Origin: Hanleya hanleyi
Lineage: Eukaryota > Mollusca > Polyplacophora > Lepidopleurida > Hanleyidae
DNA length: 64,000 nucleotides
NCBI GenBank assembly: GCA_036873755.1
Contig: JAVTVY010057047.1
Location: 225,124 to 289,123 of the forward strand
Direction: 5' to 3'
Shown here: one piece after another, positions 33,926 through 44,019 of the stretch
Layout: every line of letters starts with the position of its first letter
How positions within the stretch are numbered: position 1 is the stretch's first letter
The notes under the pieces: model-generated
Database searches by the model: none
What the model saw: the letters and a program-made list of their open reading frames with translations, nothing else
Told to the model about the DNA's origin: nothing
Made by a program: the position numbers and the translations under genes

Positions 33926-34336
33926 GGTTGATATACGCGTCGCTGATTGGCCCAATAAGGCGCGAGTGATGCCTCCTGGGTCACCTCACAATCCTCTCTT
34001 TTTGCGCAAAATTGGTATAGCAAATTCCCAGGTTAAATCCATTCGTGTCTCTATAACATTATGGTTGATATACGCGTCGCTGATTGACCCAATAAGACGC
34101 GAGTGATGCCTCCTGGGTCACCTCACAATCCTCTCTTTTTGCGCAAAATTGGTATAGCAAATTCCCAGGTTAAATCCATTCGTGTTTCTATAACATTATG
34201 GTTGATATACGCGTCGCTGATTGGCCCAATAAGGCGCGAGTGATGCCTCCTGGGTCAACTCACAATCCTCTCTTTTTGCGCAAAATTGGTATAGCAAATT
34301 CCCAGGTTAAATCAATTCGTATCTCTATAACATTAC
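33926..34336 (+). repeat. Three tandem copies of a 137-bp unit
   Basis: Units start at 33,926, 34,063 and 34,200 (GGTTGATATACGCGTCGCTG) and are nearly identical. Each includes the ACGCGT palindrome, a CCAAT-like GATTGGCCCAATAAG and GCGCAAAATTGG. The low divergence implies recent amplification. Non-coding; a promoter array or replication element is possible. Confidence 0.85.
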
Positions 34337-34345
34337 ACCCCGAAT

Positions 34346-34619
34346 GATCACGGACTTTGACGAAGGTGGGGCCATGGAAAATAAAAACTATAACGTATAC
34401 GGGTACGGACTAGCATAGAGAGGCACGAAAAAATAAAACTATAACGTGTACGGCTACGGACTAGGGGTTAATTTAACATGACACTACCGAGTGATCACGG
34501 ACTTTCACGAAGGGTGAAGGGAGATGGAAAAATAAAACCAGAACGTGTACGGGTACGGATTAGGATAGAGAGACACGAACACATAAAAAACTGTAACGTG
34601 TACGGCTACGGACTAGGAG
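34346..34619 (+). repeat. Two tandem copies of a 147-bp unit
   Basis: Units start at 34,346 and 34,493 (GATCACGGACTTTSACGAAG). Each itself holds two copies of AACGTRTACGGSTACGGAYTA. It directly follows the 137-bp array, so the 33.9-34.6 kb stretch is wholly repetitive and separates the accessory genes from the PC4-repeat gene. Confidence 0.75.
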
Positions 34620-34784
34620 TTCATTATATCCCATAGGGGTACATTATAGTATAAAAAAATTACCCAACCCCTTATTTTGCAGGGGAGTATAGGTGAGTCC
34701 ACTAGGCACTGACAGGGTGTAGTATAAGCCCCTGCACAACGATATATACAGGCCTCCCTAGTCGGTGTTTTGTCATTCACCACC

Positions 34785-35471
34785 ATGGGAGCGCACGGAG
34801 CACATGGCGAGCTTGCGTTGTTCCAACTCACCACCCACGTCACCCTGATCGTCTATGACAATCACCTGCAGCTCATCGAAGAACAACCCCGAGAGGTGAA
34901 GCTATGTTTAACCCTAGCAGGATGGACTCTATTGACACGGTTGTTATAGGGAAAAGAGCTCGAAGTCGATTTCATGCACGTGGGAGTAGGTGTCTACCTA
35001 CGAAGTGGTAGAGATGATTCTTTTTTCCCCCGGTTAGAACAGCGTGGTGGTCCCCATATCATACTCCGTCCGGCATTATGGCAGGCGCTGAAAACTATTA
35101 TCCCCGACGTCCACGACTTACTGCACCCCGACGCGAACTCTGTGGCTACCCGGACTCTTACACCTGGCTGCACCCTATTGTTCTTCCCCAAACGAGTGGA
35201 CCTCATCGATAGCGGACGTAGGTGTTGGTGTACGTCTGAACCCAAAGCGCGCGACTCTTTGTCACCGGAAGGCTGGACTACCTTGAAACGCGTGTTGTTG
35301 GGTGACCTCGACGGTGATAGCATTCACCTGTGTGACGACGTCTACATTTTCCGCGGCGCCTTTTTTGTTCGACTCCTCTGTCTGAACGAAGGAGGTTTTA
35401 CTCTGGACCCTGATCTATGGACGGCCTTGGAACAAGTAGTCCCCATTGTCGATGAAGTACTATATCTATAG
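34785..35471 (+). pseudogene. PC4-like multi-repeat protein with an in-frame TAG
   Basis: One frame runs from ATG 34,785 (CACCATGGG, good context) to 35,471 with a single stop, TAG, at 34,947-34,949; an internal ATG at 34,974 could restart it. About four units of roughly 55 residues, each ending in a hydrophobic-Trp helix: LCLTLAGWTLL, IILRPALWQALKTIIPDVHD, SLSPEGWTTLKRVLLGD and FTLDPDLWTALEQVVPIVDE. The last unit (CDDVYIFRGAFFVRLLCLNE plus the helix) matches the PC4/p15 single-strand DNA-binding fold, in which beta-strands precede LTPEQW-type helices. Probable role: ssDNA binding in replication or transcription. It lies just upstream of the integrase on the same strand. Confidence 0.65.
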
Positions 35472-35504
35472 GGTGCACACAGGCTAGAGTGTCATTGACT
35501 ACTC

Positions 35505-36681
35505 ATGAAGCGAACACACAACAGCGCAACCCAGAGACATAGGGGTACCCAGAGGGGGACCCGAAAGGGAATCCGAAAGGGCAGCCCGTGGAGTACCCAC
35601 AAGGCCGGGCGGCAGGAATCCACGTGGCGTAAGACTGTGAACAAGGTGTTAACAGATTTGTATTACAACCCCACCAGTCCAGCCGCGTATAGCGCTGTGG
35701 GAGCGCTCGCTCGAGCTGCACATTCCCAAGGCATCAGTCGAACTGAAGTTCGAGAATGGTTAAAAACCCAAGACACTTATAGCTTACATCGAGCAGCCCG
35801 ACGACATTTTCGCCGTAACCGAGTCATCGTAGGAGGCGTAGACGCACAATGGCAGGCCGATTTGGTCGATATGAGTCGATTTGCTACCCACAATGATGGA
35901 CATCGGTACATGCTGACCTGTATCGATATTTTATCCAAGTACGCGTGGGTGCTACCCATCCGGACCAAAACAGGAGAGAATCTGGTACGCGCGTTCCAGC
36001 AGATTTTCAAGACGGGAAACGGATGAAGGCACAGAATTTCTCAACCGCCACTTTCAAGCCTTTCTTAAGAAACAGAAGGTGTTTTTCTTCCATACGTACA
36101 ACGAGACCAAAGCCTCTGTGGTGGAACGATTCAATCGAACCTTCAAAGGACGGATGTACAAGTATTTTACCGCCAAAAACACCCGACGGTACATCGATGT
36201 GCTACCTCAACTGGTCCAAGGGTACAATCGAGCCTATCATCGCAGTATCCAGCGAGCTCCCCTCGATGTGACGGAACGCAACGAACATCAAGTGCGCCGT
36301 ACGCTGTACTCGATAGAACCCAGTCCACTCACGTCACCCCGTTACAAACGCGGGGATGTGGTACGGATCAGTAAAGTCAAAGGGCAATTTGAGAAAAGTT
36401 TCTTGCCCAACTGGAGTGACAAGCACTTTGTCATCGTTCGCCATAACCCTCGACACCCACACGTCTATCAACTGGAAGATCTACAAGGGGAAACACTGCA
36501 AGGCACGTTTTACGAGGCAGAATTACAACCGGTGGTCAAAACACGGAAAGACTACTACACGGTGGAAAAGATTTTGAAAACGGAACGTCGTCGTGGCATC
36601 CCCTATCATTTCGTCAAATGGCAAGGTTGGCCCAGTTCGTTTAATTCCTGGGTCTCAGCCCGTGACATGAAACGGCTATAA
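35505..36681 (+). pseudogene. Polinton integrase with chromodomain (frameshifted)
   Basis: Retroviral/Ginger-type DDE integrase that inserts the element into chromosomes. Frame 1 (35,505-36,026): basic N-terminus, helical zinc-binding-like region, first catalytic Asp in QWQADLVDM. Near 36,018-36,026 a small deletion of a non-multiple of three bases shifts the frame. Frame 2 continues with the second Asp (TDEGTEF, 36,019-36,036) and the Glu (SVVERFNR, about 36,115), then an SH3-like region (YKRGDVVRISKVKGQFEKSF) and a C-terminal chromodomain (YYTVEKILKT, YHFVKWQGW, NSWVSARDM), typical of Polinton integrases and thought to guide insertion to chromatin. All three catalytic residues are present, but not in one frame. 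Confidence 0.88.
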
Positions 36682-36725
36682 ATTCTACCTCACATCGCCT
36701 ACAGCGTTCAGTGTAGGGTTGTACC

Positions 36726-37276
36726 ATGGATAGTGCACATCTGCCCTTACTGCTGCACACTCGAAAAGGACAAGTCGGTACCGTCGTGTGTCTACTAGTG
36801 CTTCTGGGTACCTTATTTGGAGGAGTCTTCTACGATTTGGCGTACCTGATATCCTGTTTCAACCCTACCCGCCATTCGTCCAAGTCCTGCCCCCCAACGT
36901 CACCACCACCACCACCACCACCACCACCACTATCCTCTCTCTTACGACGCTGCGGAACATTGCCAGATCACCCGGTTCTGCAACCCATCCCACTACGCGG
37001 TCTAGTCCTACTACTCCGCCTCTACGGAACTTCACCCGGCATCCCCCCGTGCCTAGTCCTACCCTCAGAAGCGAACCACCCGCATCATCTTCCACCAGGG
37101 CAAAACCACGGCAACCTATAACACCCACCACCACCACCAACACCACGACGCTAACACCTAGAGTGGGACGAGTACCACGTTTACCACGGCAACGGTACCC
37201 GCACGACTACGACCCCCGGTGGGATCCACGACAACGGTGGTGGGCCTCTGAACGCTGGGCGCAAATCACCAAATAA
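36726..37276 (+). pseudogene. Putative membrane protein of the Polinton (two frames)
   Basis: ATG 36,726 opens a frame with one strong transmembrane segment, about residues 17-43 (VGTVVCLLVLLGTLFGGVF). It then runs into a CCA/ACC microsatellite (36,900-36,930) read as poly-Pro. The overlapping frame 36,788-37,276 reads the same tract as poly-Thr and goes on to a Pro/Thr/Arg-rich stalk and a Trp-rich basic end (DPRWDPRQRWWASERW) that stops 5 bp before the ATPase ATG. One gene shifted in the microsatellite is the simplest reading. Family unknown; a membrane-anchored virion component is only a guess. Confidence 0.45.
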
Positions 37277-37280
37277 CGAG

Positions 37281-37490
37281 ATGGATCCTCGGTGGCAGCA
37301 TCCCTTCACGTGTCTCATCGCTGGACCGACCGGGTGATCATACATACTCTACCTGCCCGTACGACACACCGATATCAACACGATCACGGTGGATATAAGA
37401 GATGACACGGGACACCCGGTCGCATTCGAACGAGGGAAAGTGGTGCTGACACTTCATTTCCGACAAACACGTTCTCCTCACTTCGTATAA
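37281..37490 (+). pseudogene. Gutted packaging ATPase fused to the tail of another gene
   Basis: ATG 37,281 starts the usual N-terminus of the Polinton FtsK/HerA-type genome-packaging ATPase (QHPFTCLIAGPTG). It ends at a TGA (37,335-37,337) exactly inside the Walker A loop, where GPTGSGK is expected. In the same frame the remaining roughly 50 codons read ITVDIRDDTGHPVAFERG and LTLHFR, the C-terminal signature of a different Polinton structural protein. The whole ATPase body and the front of the second gene have therefore been deleted (likely more than 1 kb). The next gene overlaps the stop as TAATG. Confidence 0.75.
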
Positions 37491-37849
37491 TGTACGTGCC
37501 TTACCAGTGCCATACGGCCAGCTATGCCGACTACTACAAGAAACAAACGGGAGGTAGCTTGCCCATCTTTAGCGGTGCACGCATGCAACGAGGTCACGGA
37601 TTGGGTAACATACTGGGCAGCATCGTCAAAACGTTCTTGCCCTTGGTGACACGGGGAGTAAAAGCGGTGGGTAAACAAGCGGTACGCGATAAGCCTTGAA
37701 ACGACGGGCCCAAGAAGCAGGCAGCGTCTTGATCGCCAAAGCCCTTAAAAGACAACCACGGGCACAGCGAAGAGTCATTCGACGACCGACACACCGACGA
37801 CGCACACCCCGGAAGAAGAAGAAGGGTAAGAGAGACATCTTCGCATAAT
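37490..37849 (+). pseudogene. Small Polinton structural protein (frameshifted)
   Basis: ATG at 37,490. N-terminal half MYVPYQCHTASYADYYKKQ, then GLPIFSGA-like SLPIFSGARMQRGHGLG and an amphipathic run (NILGSIVKTFLPLVTRGVKA), a combination typical of a small conserved Polinton virion protein that may act like adenovirus membrane-lytic or core proteins (inference). The frame stops at 37,699. The expected continuation, a basic Arg/Lys-rich tail ending KRDIFA just before the capsid ATG, is open in another frame from about 37,693 to 37,849, so a single-base-type indel separates them. Confidence 0.65.
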
Positions 37850-39321
37850 GGCATTCATTCACTCCGAGTCGTGTCCGTCTACCAACAGTGAATTGGATTT
37901 GTGGACTATTCCACCCACACAGACCAGTGTCGCCGAAGGACGTTGGGTAGAACATCGACCCCTGGCTAGCATGACGGGTACGGGACCACTGGAATTTACC
38001 ATTGAAAACAAAGATACGGCCTACCTGGATTTAGCCCACACATACTTGTACGTGAAAGCCAAAATAGTGGACAACGACGGAACGCCCATGGGGAACGATG
38101 CGGTGGTAGGCCCGGTGAATCTTTGGCTGCACTCCTTGTTCCAACAGGTGGATATCAGTCTGAACGATAAACTCATCAGTACGTCCACCAATACGTACCC
38201 GTACCGAGCCTACATCGAGACGCTGTTGTCGTACGGCGAAGATGCCAAAAAAACACACTTGCAAGCCTCGCTGTACTACAGTGAATCTTTGGCTGCACTC
38301 CTTGTTCCAACAGGTGGATATCAGTCTGAACGATAAACTCATCAGTACGTCCACCAATACGTACCCGTACCGAGCCTACATCGAGACGCTGTTGTCGTAC
38401 GGCGAAGATGCCAAAAATACACACTTGCAAGCCTCGCTGTACTACAGGGATACACCCGGAGCCATGGATGCCGTCACCATTGCCAATGGTGGGTTCGGCC
38501 ATCGCAGGCAGTTTACAGCCCGTAGCCGGTCCGTCGATATGATAGGACGACTGCACGCCGATCTGTTCCTGCAAGACCGCTACATGATGAACGGTGTATC
38601 CATCAAGATCAAGTTGATCCGTTCCGCACCCACTTTCGCCTTGATGGCCGATGGAGATGCTCCCAATTACAAGATCATCATAGAAGATGCAGCCCTGTTT
38701 GTCCGTACGGTGGATTTGCAACAGGGCGTGTTGGTGAGTCACATGGAAGCCTTATCGAAAAAACCAGCCCTGTACCCCATCCGACGCGTACAGACCAAGG
38801 TGTTCTCTGTGCCAGCAGGTACGATGATGGCCAATCGTGAAAATTTATTTCTAGGGGATCTCCCTAAACGTCTTACCCTGGCGTGTGTGACCAACACCAG
38901 TTTCAATGGACAGTGGAGTGAGAATCCGTTCCACTTTCAACATTTCAACCTCAACTTTTTGGCACTGCACGTGGCCGGCCATCAAATTCCAGCCCGTCCG
39001 TTACAACCGGATTTTGGTAACCATCACTATGTGCGGAGCTACCTGAACCTGTTTACAGTCACAGGACAAAACAATCAGGACGAAGGAAATACCATCACTC
39101 GACGGGACTTTAGCCGTGGGTACACTTTGTTCGCCTTCGACCTCACCCCAACCTTGGAACACGATCATCAACTGGCCTTGCTCAAGAAAGGAAACTTACG
39201 GTTGGAACTGTGTTTCTCGGTAGCTCTAGCCCATACCATTAACGTGATTTGCTACGCCGAGTTTGATAACGTCATCACCGTGGATCAGCAAAGAAACGTC
39301 CTGTGTGACTACGCCAGCTAG
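37848..39321 (+). pseudogene. Major capsid protein, double jelly-roll, broken by a 166-bp duplication
   Basis: Polinton major capsid protein, which builds icosahedral capsomers. It begins MAFIHSESCPSTNSELDLW, has the conserved FTIENKDTAYLDLAHTYLYV start of the first jelly-roll, and ends NVLCDYAS. The frame from 37,848 stops at 38,336; the rest is open from 38,242 to 39,321. The cause is visible: 38,115-38,280 is repeated at 38,281-38,446 almost perfectly, and 166 is not a multiple of three. Without the extra copy the frame would be continuous. The final conserved residues are intact, so this is a recent lesion or an assembly error. It overlaps the preceding gene by 2 bp. Confidence 0.88.
38115..38446 (+). 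repeat. 166-bp tandem duplication within the capsid gene
   Basis: Copies 38,115-38,280 and 38,281-38,446 differ only at scattered bases (for example a GCCAAAAAAACAC / GCCAAAAATACAC difference). Confidence 0.92.
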
Positions 39322-39326
39322 AGTCA

Positions 39327-39818
39327 TGGATACAGAGCAGCTGATGGGCAGCGAGATACACTCATACACTCCAGCGAGATCCTCGGGTACCCTTTCGAGG
39401 TGTGTTTCCACGCAATGTGTTTCCCACCACCCCCACCACCCCGGCAGCCTACATCCTGAATACAGACCCTGGTACTCGACCCGGTGAACATTGGGTGGCT
39501 GTGTACGTGGACACCCTGGGCCAAGGCGAATACTTTGATTCCTACGGACTTGCCCCCCTGCATCCCAATTTGGTGAAGTTCATGGACGTATCTACTACAG
39601 TGTGGCGCTGGAATACTAAAAGATTACAAGGACCCTTGAGTAGTGTATGCGGACAGTACTGTGTGTTTTATCTCACTCACCGGAGTAGAGGACATTCTAT
39701 GCAAACGATCATACAAATGTTTGATGATTATTCTCAAGCCGAAGACCGTGATGTACTCGTATATGACTGGACTGCCTCTCGTTTTAATGTGCATGCCCCA
39801 TTTCTCTGGTTGACTTAA
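39327..39818 (+). pseudogene. Adenain-type maturation cysteine protease (N-terminal frameshift)
   Basis: Ulp1/adenovirus-type protease that processes virion proteins. The main frame (39,345-39,818) carries PFRGVFPRNVFP, catalytic His in GEHWVAVYVD, the acidic residue in EYFDSYGLAP, and the active-site Cys in SSVCGQYCVFYL with Gln nearby. It has no ATG before the conserved region. The likely start codon is ATG 39,327 (MDTEQL), six bases after the capsid stop, but in a different frame, so an indel lies near 39,345-39,375. A GTG at 39,402 is not a credible eukaryotic start. An AATAAA polyadenylation signal follows at 39,890-39,895. Confidence 0.82.
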
Positions 39819-39889
39819 TTGATTCAATGCACTGCGCGGTGATATTGTTTTTTGTTATGACGTTGTTGTTCTGACGTTTATTGATGTTC

Positions 39890-39895
39890 AATAAA
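39890..39895 (+). terminator. Polyadenylation signal after the plus-strand capsid-protease block
   Basis: AATAAA, 72 bp past the protease stop. A minus-strand AATAAA at 39,934-39,939 serves the polymerase side, so the two transcription units converge here. Confidence 0.6.
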
Positions 39896-40000
39896 AAAGA
39901 TTCATGAAAACACAAGTCATGTGTTTGACTTTTTTTATTTAAGTGAACAAGAATGTATAGAATATGTACAATAGAATACAGGTGGTATGTACAAAAAACC

Positions 40001-40086
40001 TGTCAGGAGTAGGATTCGAACCTACGTTCTGCATTTCGCAGACCAGCACTGTTAACTGGCGCCTTAGACCACTCGGCCATCCTGAC
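40001..40086 (-). tRNA. tRNA-Leu-like gene with abnormal anticodon loop
   Basis: The minus strand folds as a class II tRNA: 7-bp acceptor stem (GTCAGGA/TCCTGAC, no mismatch), D arm with box A TGGCCGAGTGG, anticodon stem CCAGT/GCTGG (one G-T pair), variable arm TCTGC-GAAAT-GCAGA, T arm GTAGG-TTCGAAT-CCTAC with a perfect box B, and A as discriminator, as in tRNA-Leu. Six T follow at once, a Pol III terminator. The seven-base loop reads TAACAGT, giving ACA by position with A instead of T at position 33, so the decoded amino acid is uncertain. It lies 46 bp after the polymerase stop, on the same strand, before that transcript's poly(A) signal. Confidence 0.85.
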
Positions 40087-40132
40087 TTTACAGTTTTTAA
40101 CTCGTGTATCATGAGAAGTAGTTCGAAATTTT

Positions 40133-43100
40133 TCACAAGTCCAGGTAAGTAGTGCTGATGCCATCGGGAAGGACTTTCCGTTTCGGGTAAAAGAAAGTGA
40201 AGGCGTCTCGTTGCTGGATGTACGTCCGCATCTGGTGGTCCACCACCCGAAATCCTCTGTTAGTACCACTTGCACTGGCCTGGCTTTGCAGCACGTTCAG
40301 GTACAAGGCTTTGTCGATGTTGGGGTCGCGCCGGCTCACCCCTTTGCAGCTAAACTTATTTTGGTCTCCACCGTAACAGTAATACGTCTTCGAGGAGAGA
40401 GCAATCATGGCATCCCCACTCCACTCCAACTTGAAGAGGCCCGGTGTCCGCTTGTCGTACTGGTAATGGTCACGTCGAGGTAGCCACTGGTCCCGTTCCG
40501 CCTCATACTGTGCACGTAACTCGGGTTTGACCAGGGGCTCCCAATCCGCATTAGACACGGCCATATAGGCAGAGTCCGTGTCCATCTCCATGAGTTGCCA
40601 GTCTGAAGGATTAAAATACACACCCATGAAATCATATAAAAACTGGAGCATCCTCAGCTTGGCCACCTGGTATACCATACATCCAATCTTGAGGGGCAGG
40701 TTGTAACGGATAGTCTTCTTTGCTAAAATGATTTCATACGTGTCGTCATCGATGACCTGCACGGAGCGTAACAGAGGAGAATTGACCTTTTTGCGGGCTT
40801 GTGGGGTGGTACAGATGTTCACGTTCACGTGCTTATCCTGGTTCGTGACCGTTTTGCCATAATAGCTATTGCCCGTCAATTTCCACTATTCACCGATGAT
40901 GGCCTTACTCGGATCTTGATCAGCTTGACGACGGGCAGACGTCACGATGTCGGCATTCCCCGCAAAACAGGCGCTGGGTACGTACTGTAAGACTTGGTAT
41001 ACGCGCGTGACTTCCAGACCGTGGCTGATGTACCACTGTAGCAGAGGAGTGCCCAGCAAGATTTTCTCTGCCCACATACTACCAATCAACATCCGTCGAG
41101 GTCGAGGCTAACACTCGTGTTGCTCAGCATAGGCACCCATGGTGTCTCCAATGTCATCCCGACCCACCAGTGTGTTCTTAAAGATGGGAGGGCACTGGGC
41201 GAAGAGTGGCTTGAGAGTGTCGGGAACATGCAGATCACATTCGACAATCCGTAGAGGTCCCCGGAACGAATGGCGTCGAACATCTGTGGCAGACTCAGGA
41301 GTCGTCGACGACTGAGCGGGTACTCGCGCTCTTTTAGGAAACGGCGTAAATGTGGGAGGGCCTGGCACATGGTGTGAAATTCACACTCCAACATTTCGAT
41401 GAGATGGTATCCCCTCTCTTTGACGTAATCGCCGTTCTCCTGCACTTCTTCCCGTAATTCTTCCGCCGATTTCCCACGTCGTTCGTTGAAGCGTCCAGCG
41501 CTGAAATGGCATTCGTGGCCGTGCCAATAGCATCCATAAAACTGGAATACGGTCGGTGTTCTACCCACAAGGGCAAGTCCATCAACGGGGAGTCGACGAT
41601 CTCCTATGCGCTTCTCTGTGGTGTTGGTCTGATGGCGTATGGAAATTCCCCGTCGATAGGCTTCCCAATCCAACCACTGGTCAGCGAGATGTTTGTAGGA
41701 GGTACGTTGCGGTGTGAAATGCTGGCCTTCCGCCAACCAGCGCGTATAATGACCGCTGGGCATAGGTTGGGCAAGAGACCACAGGTACAGGGCATTGGCA
41801 TCGAATCCGATGATCTTAGCACAGGGTTTCCCACCGGGGAGAGTAGTGACGTCCTTCTCGTGATAACGGTGAAAACTAAGGCTAGGTCCGCCGACGATAT
41901 TCTGCTTTAAACAATCATACATGTCCGCGTCTTTTTGCTGTATCAGCGAGAAGTAGGTAGGGCAATCTTGAAAGAGGTGGCGAAGCGCCAGACCCGGTAA
42001 ACTCAAGCACTCCTTGAATATGTCGACGTGCATCTCACGACGAAAGAGGTGAACCATTTTCTCGACTGCTTCGAGGAAAGGGACCACATCTAAGTTATTA
42101 TACCATATCAGGAAATCTCGCAAGGTCTGCATGTGTTGATCGTTCCATACCTGCTGTAGTTCCCGGTACGTATCTTCCGGACATTCCACTTGCTTCAAAT
42201 CGTCAAAGAACGCGTCCCGGGGTGGTAACTGTGTTTCCTCCAAGCGGTCGAGCGTCGATATATACGTGTAAGGGAACCTCCCTTTGGTTTGTGCACAGTC
42301 ATACGCCTTCACCCACTGAGCATAGCTATAATTGGGAGCTAAGTAGTTCCGTACATCCAGGAAATGGAGTGACGTGGTAGTGAGGGCCATATGATTATTG
42401 ATCTTCTTGATGACGGACTTGATGGTATTAGCCTGGGCCAAGTAAGGGTAGAGAAATTCCTTCACCATGTTCAAGTCGTATCGCCCCGAGTTGAAACCGA
42501 TCACAGGTAACTGGCCTAGGTATTGTAGGAAGCGGGCTTTCAATTTCTCCGCATACGGTTTAGGTAAAAGGACATCCTGCGACTGAATGGGTTCCGGCTC
42601 CGACTCCGACTCGGACTCTGACTCCTCATCGTCACTGAACGATACACCTGGTATAGGAATCCGATCGTCCGGTTGGTCCAGTACGTCCTGGAACTTGGAC
42701 ACCAACAATTCCGCACTGGCCGCACTGACTTCCTCTAAATACTCCATCATGCGGGTAATCAACTCATGGGAATCCCCGGTGGACACGAAACAGACAGGTG
42801 CAGCGTCATAGCCGGGTACGTTGGTGGAAATGCTCACACTGAGGGGAATATGGCGCTGCGTCCACTGTGTTTTCGCTGAAAACATGTCCATAGGTTCCAA
42901 CAGGGCCTCGAAATCGTAACACGCCCGGTAGGGATAATAACGGTCCTCCTCCGGTAGGATAAGACCCTCATCGGCCAGTTCCTCGAAAATAGTAGGCGTA
43001 TTATGATACACACCACCAGGAAATTTTCGCTTCACACTGTTGTCACAAATCTTCTCGTGGGAGTGTAGATGGTTGGACTGTTTGAACACCCGATGGCATT

Positions 43101-44019
43101 GGGCACAACTGTAGGACTGGGCGTACAGGCTCATATCGTGGATCAGCGAAAAATGACTCACCCCATTGTCGTCGAAGACATTGACTTTCATCGTAGAAGC
43201 ATACCGTTCTGTTGAGCGATGAACCAATTCAGCCACAAATATGTCATCCTCGCATCGTAATCGGTATACAAAGATATTGATGTTGAACAGAGTTTCCACG
43301 ACATCCAAATACTTGAACGGGACTCCCCGGAACTGCCGCGCGTCCAAGTCTTGCTCCTGTAAATACTGTTTCCAATAGCCATTGGCCACTTTCTCACAAA
43401 AGTTGGGATTACACTCGTCCACATGCACGGCCAAACACCGAAACAGACATTTCCGGTCTTTGTAGGGACCGTGTCTCCCTCCCCTTAATGCATACAGTCC
43501 GTGTCGATGAAGCAGCCAAGGTGGCAGTATAACAGGAGCACCGATAGGATGATCTCTCATTTTGGCGACGAAAAATGTGACGTTGGTGACCATTTCCACA
43601 AGCCATTTGGTATTGGGGCGTTGCAACCGGGCCCATTCCAATGGGTCCAACGTAGTGAGTTGGTCGATGAGTGGCTCCAGAGAAATCACCGTGAAGGGCT
43701 GATCAAACACATAGGTATTATTGCTGGGGTAATAATACCGCAACTGGTCCGTCTCTTTGTGCCGTAAGATGTAACCGAATGTCATATTCAACTTGAACGC
43801 TGTCACCTGGTCTGTGAAAATGTTCTCGGCATAGGTAGAAAGATACGTGAGGTCCTGCAGTCGAAAGTTATACAAGTCCAATAGACGACGGTGACGGTGA
43901 AAACAATGGCGTATAGTGGTCCAGTGACGTCGATAAATGTCACTCACACGCTCGTCTTGGGGCAAGACTTCAGCCGGAGGTGCTGCTGGGTCCCCTGGAA
44001 AATCTTCTCCACGTCTCAT
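40133..44019 (-). pseudogene. polB: Protein-primed DNA polymerase B of the Polinton
   Basis: Replicates the element using a terminal protein as primer. Start ATG 44,017-44,019 (MRRGEDFPGDPAAPPAE) just inside the TIR. Order: N-terminal region, zinc-finger-like CAQCHRVF...H....C (about 43,100), exonuclease boxes YDFEALLEPM (about 42,905), VIGFNSGRYDLN (about 42,480) and YNNLDVVPF (about 42,090), palm box A-like GFDANALYLWSL (about 41,790), motif B TGNSYYGKT (about 40,865) and motif C MDTDSAYM (about 40,575). The main frame (to 41,086) is shifted near 41,254 by one missing T compared with the fragment at 24,860-27,718. In the shifted frame there are in-frame TAG codons at 41,108-41,110 and 40,886-40,888. 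Roughly 1,290 codons in all, a normal length. Active-site residues are otherwise intact. Confidence 0.9.

Noticed and set aside
41506..41910. Plus-strand frame of 134 residues inside polB
   Set aside because: Antisense shadow of the polymerase; the same shadow appears at 26,976-27,404.
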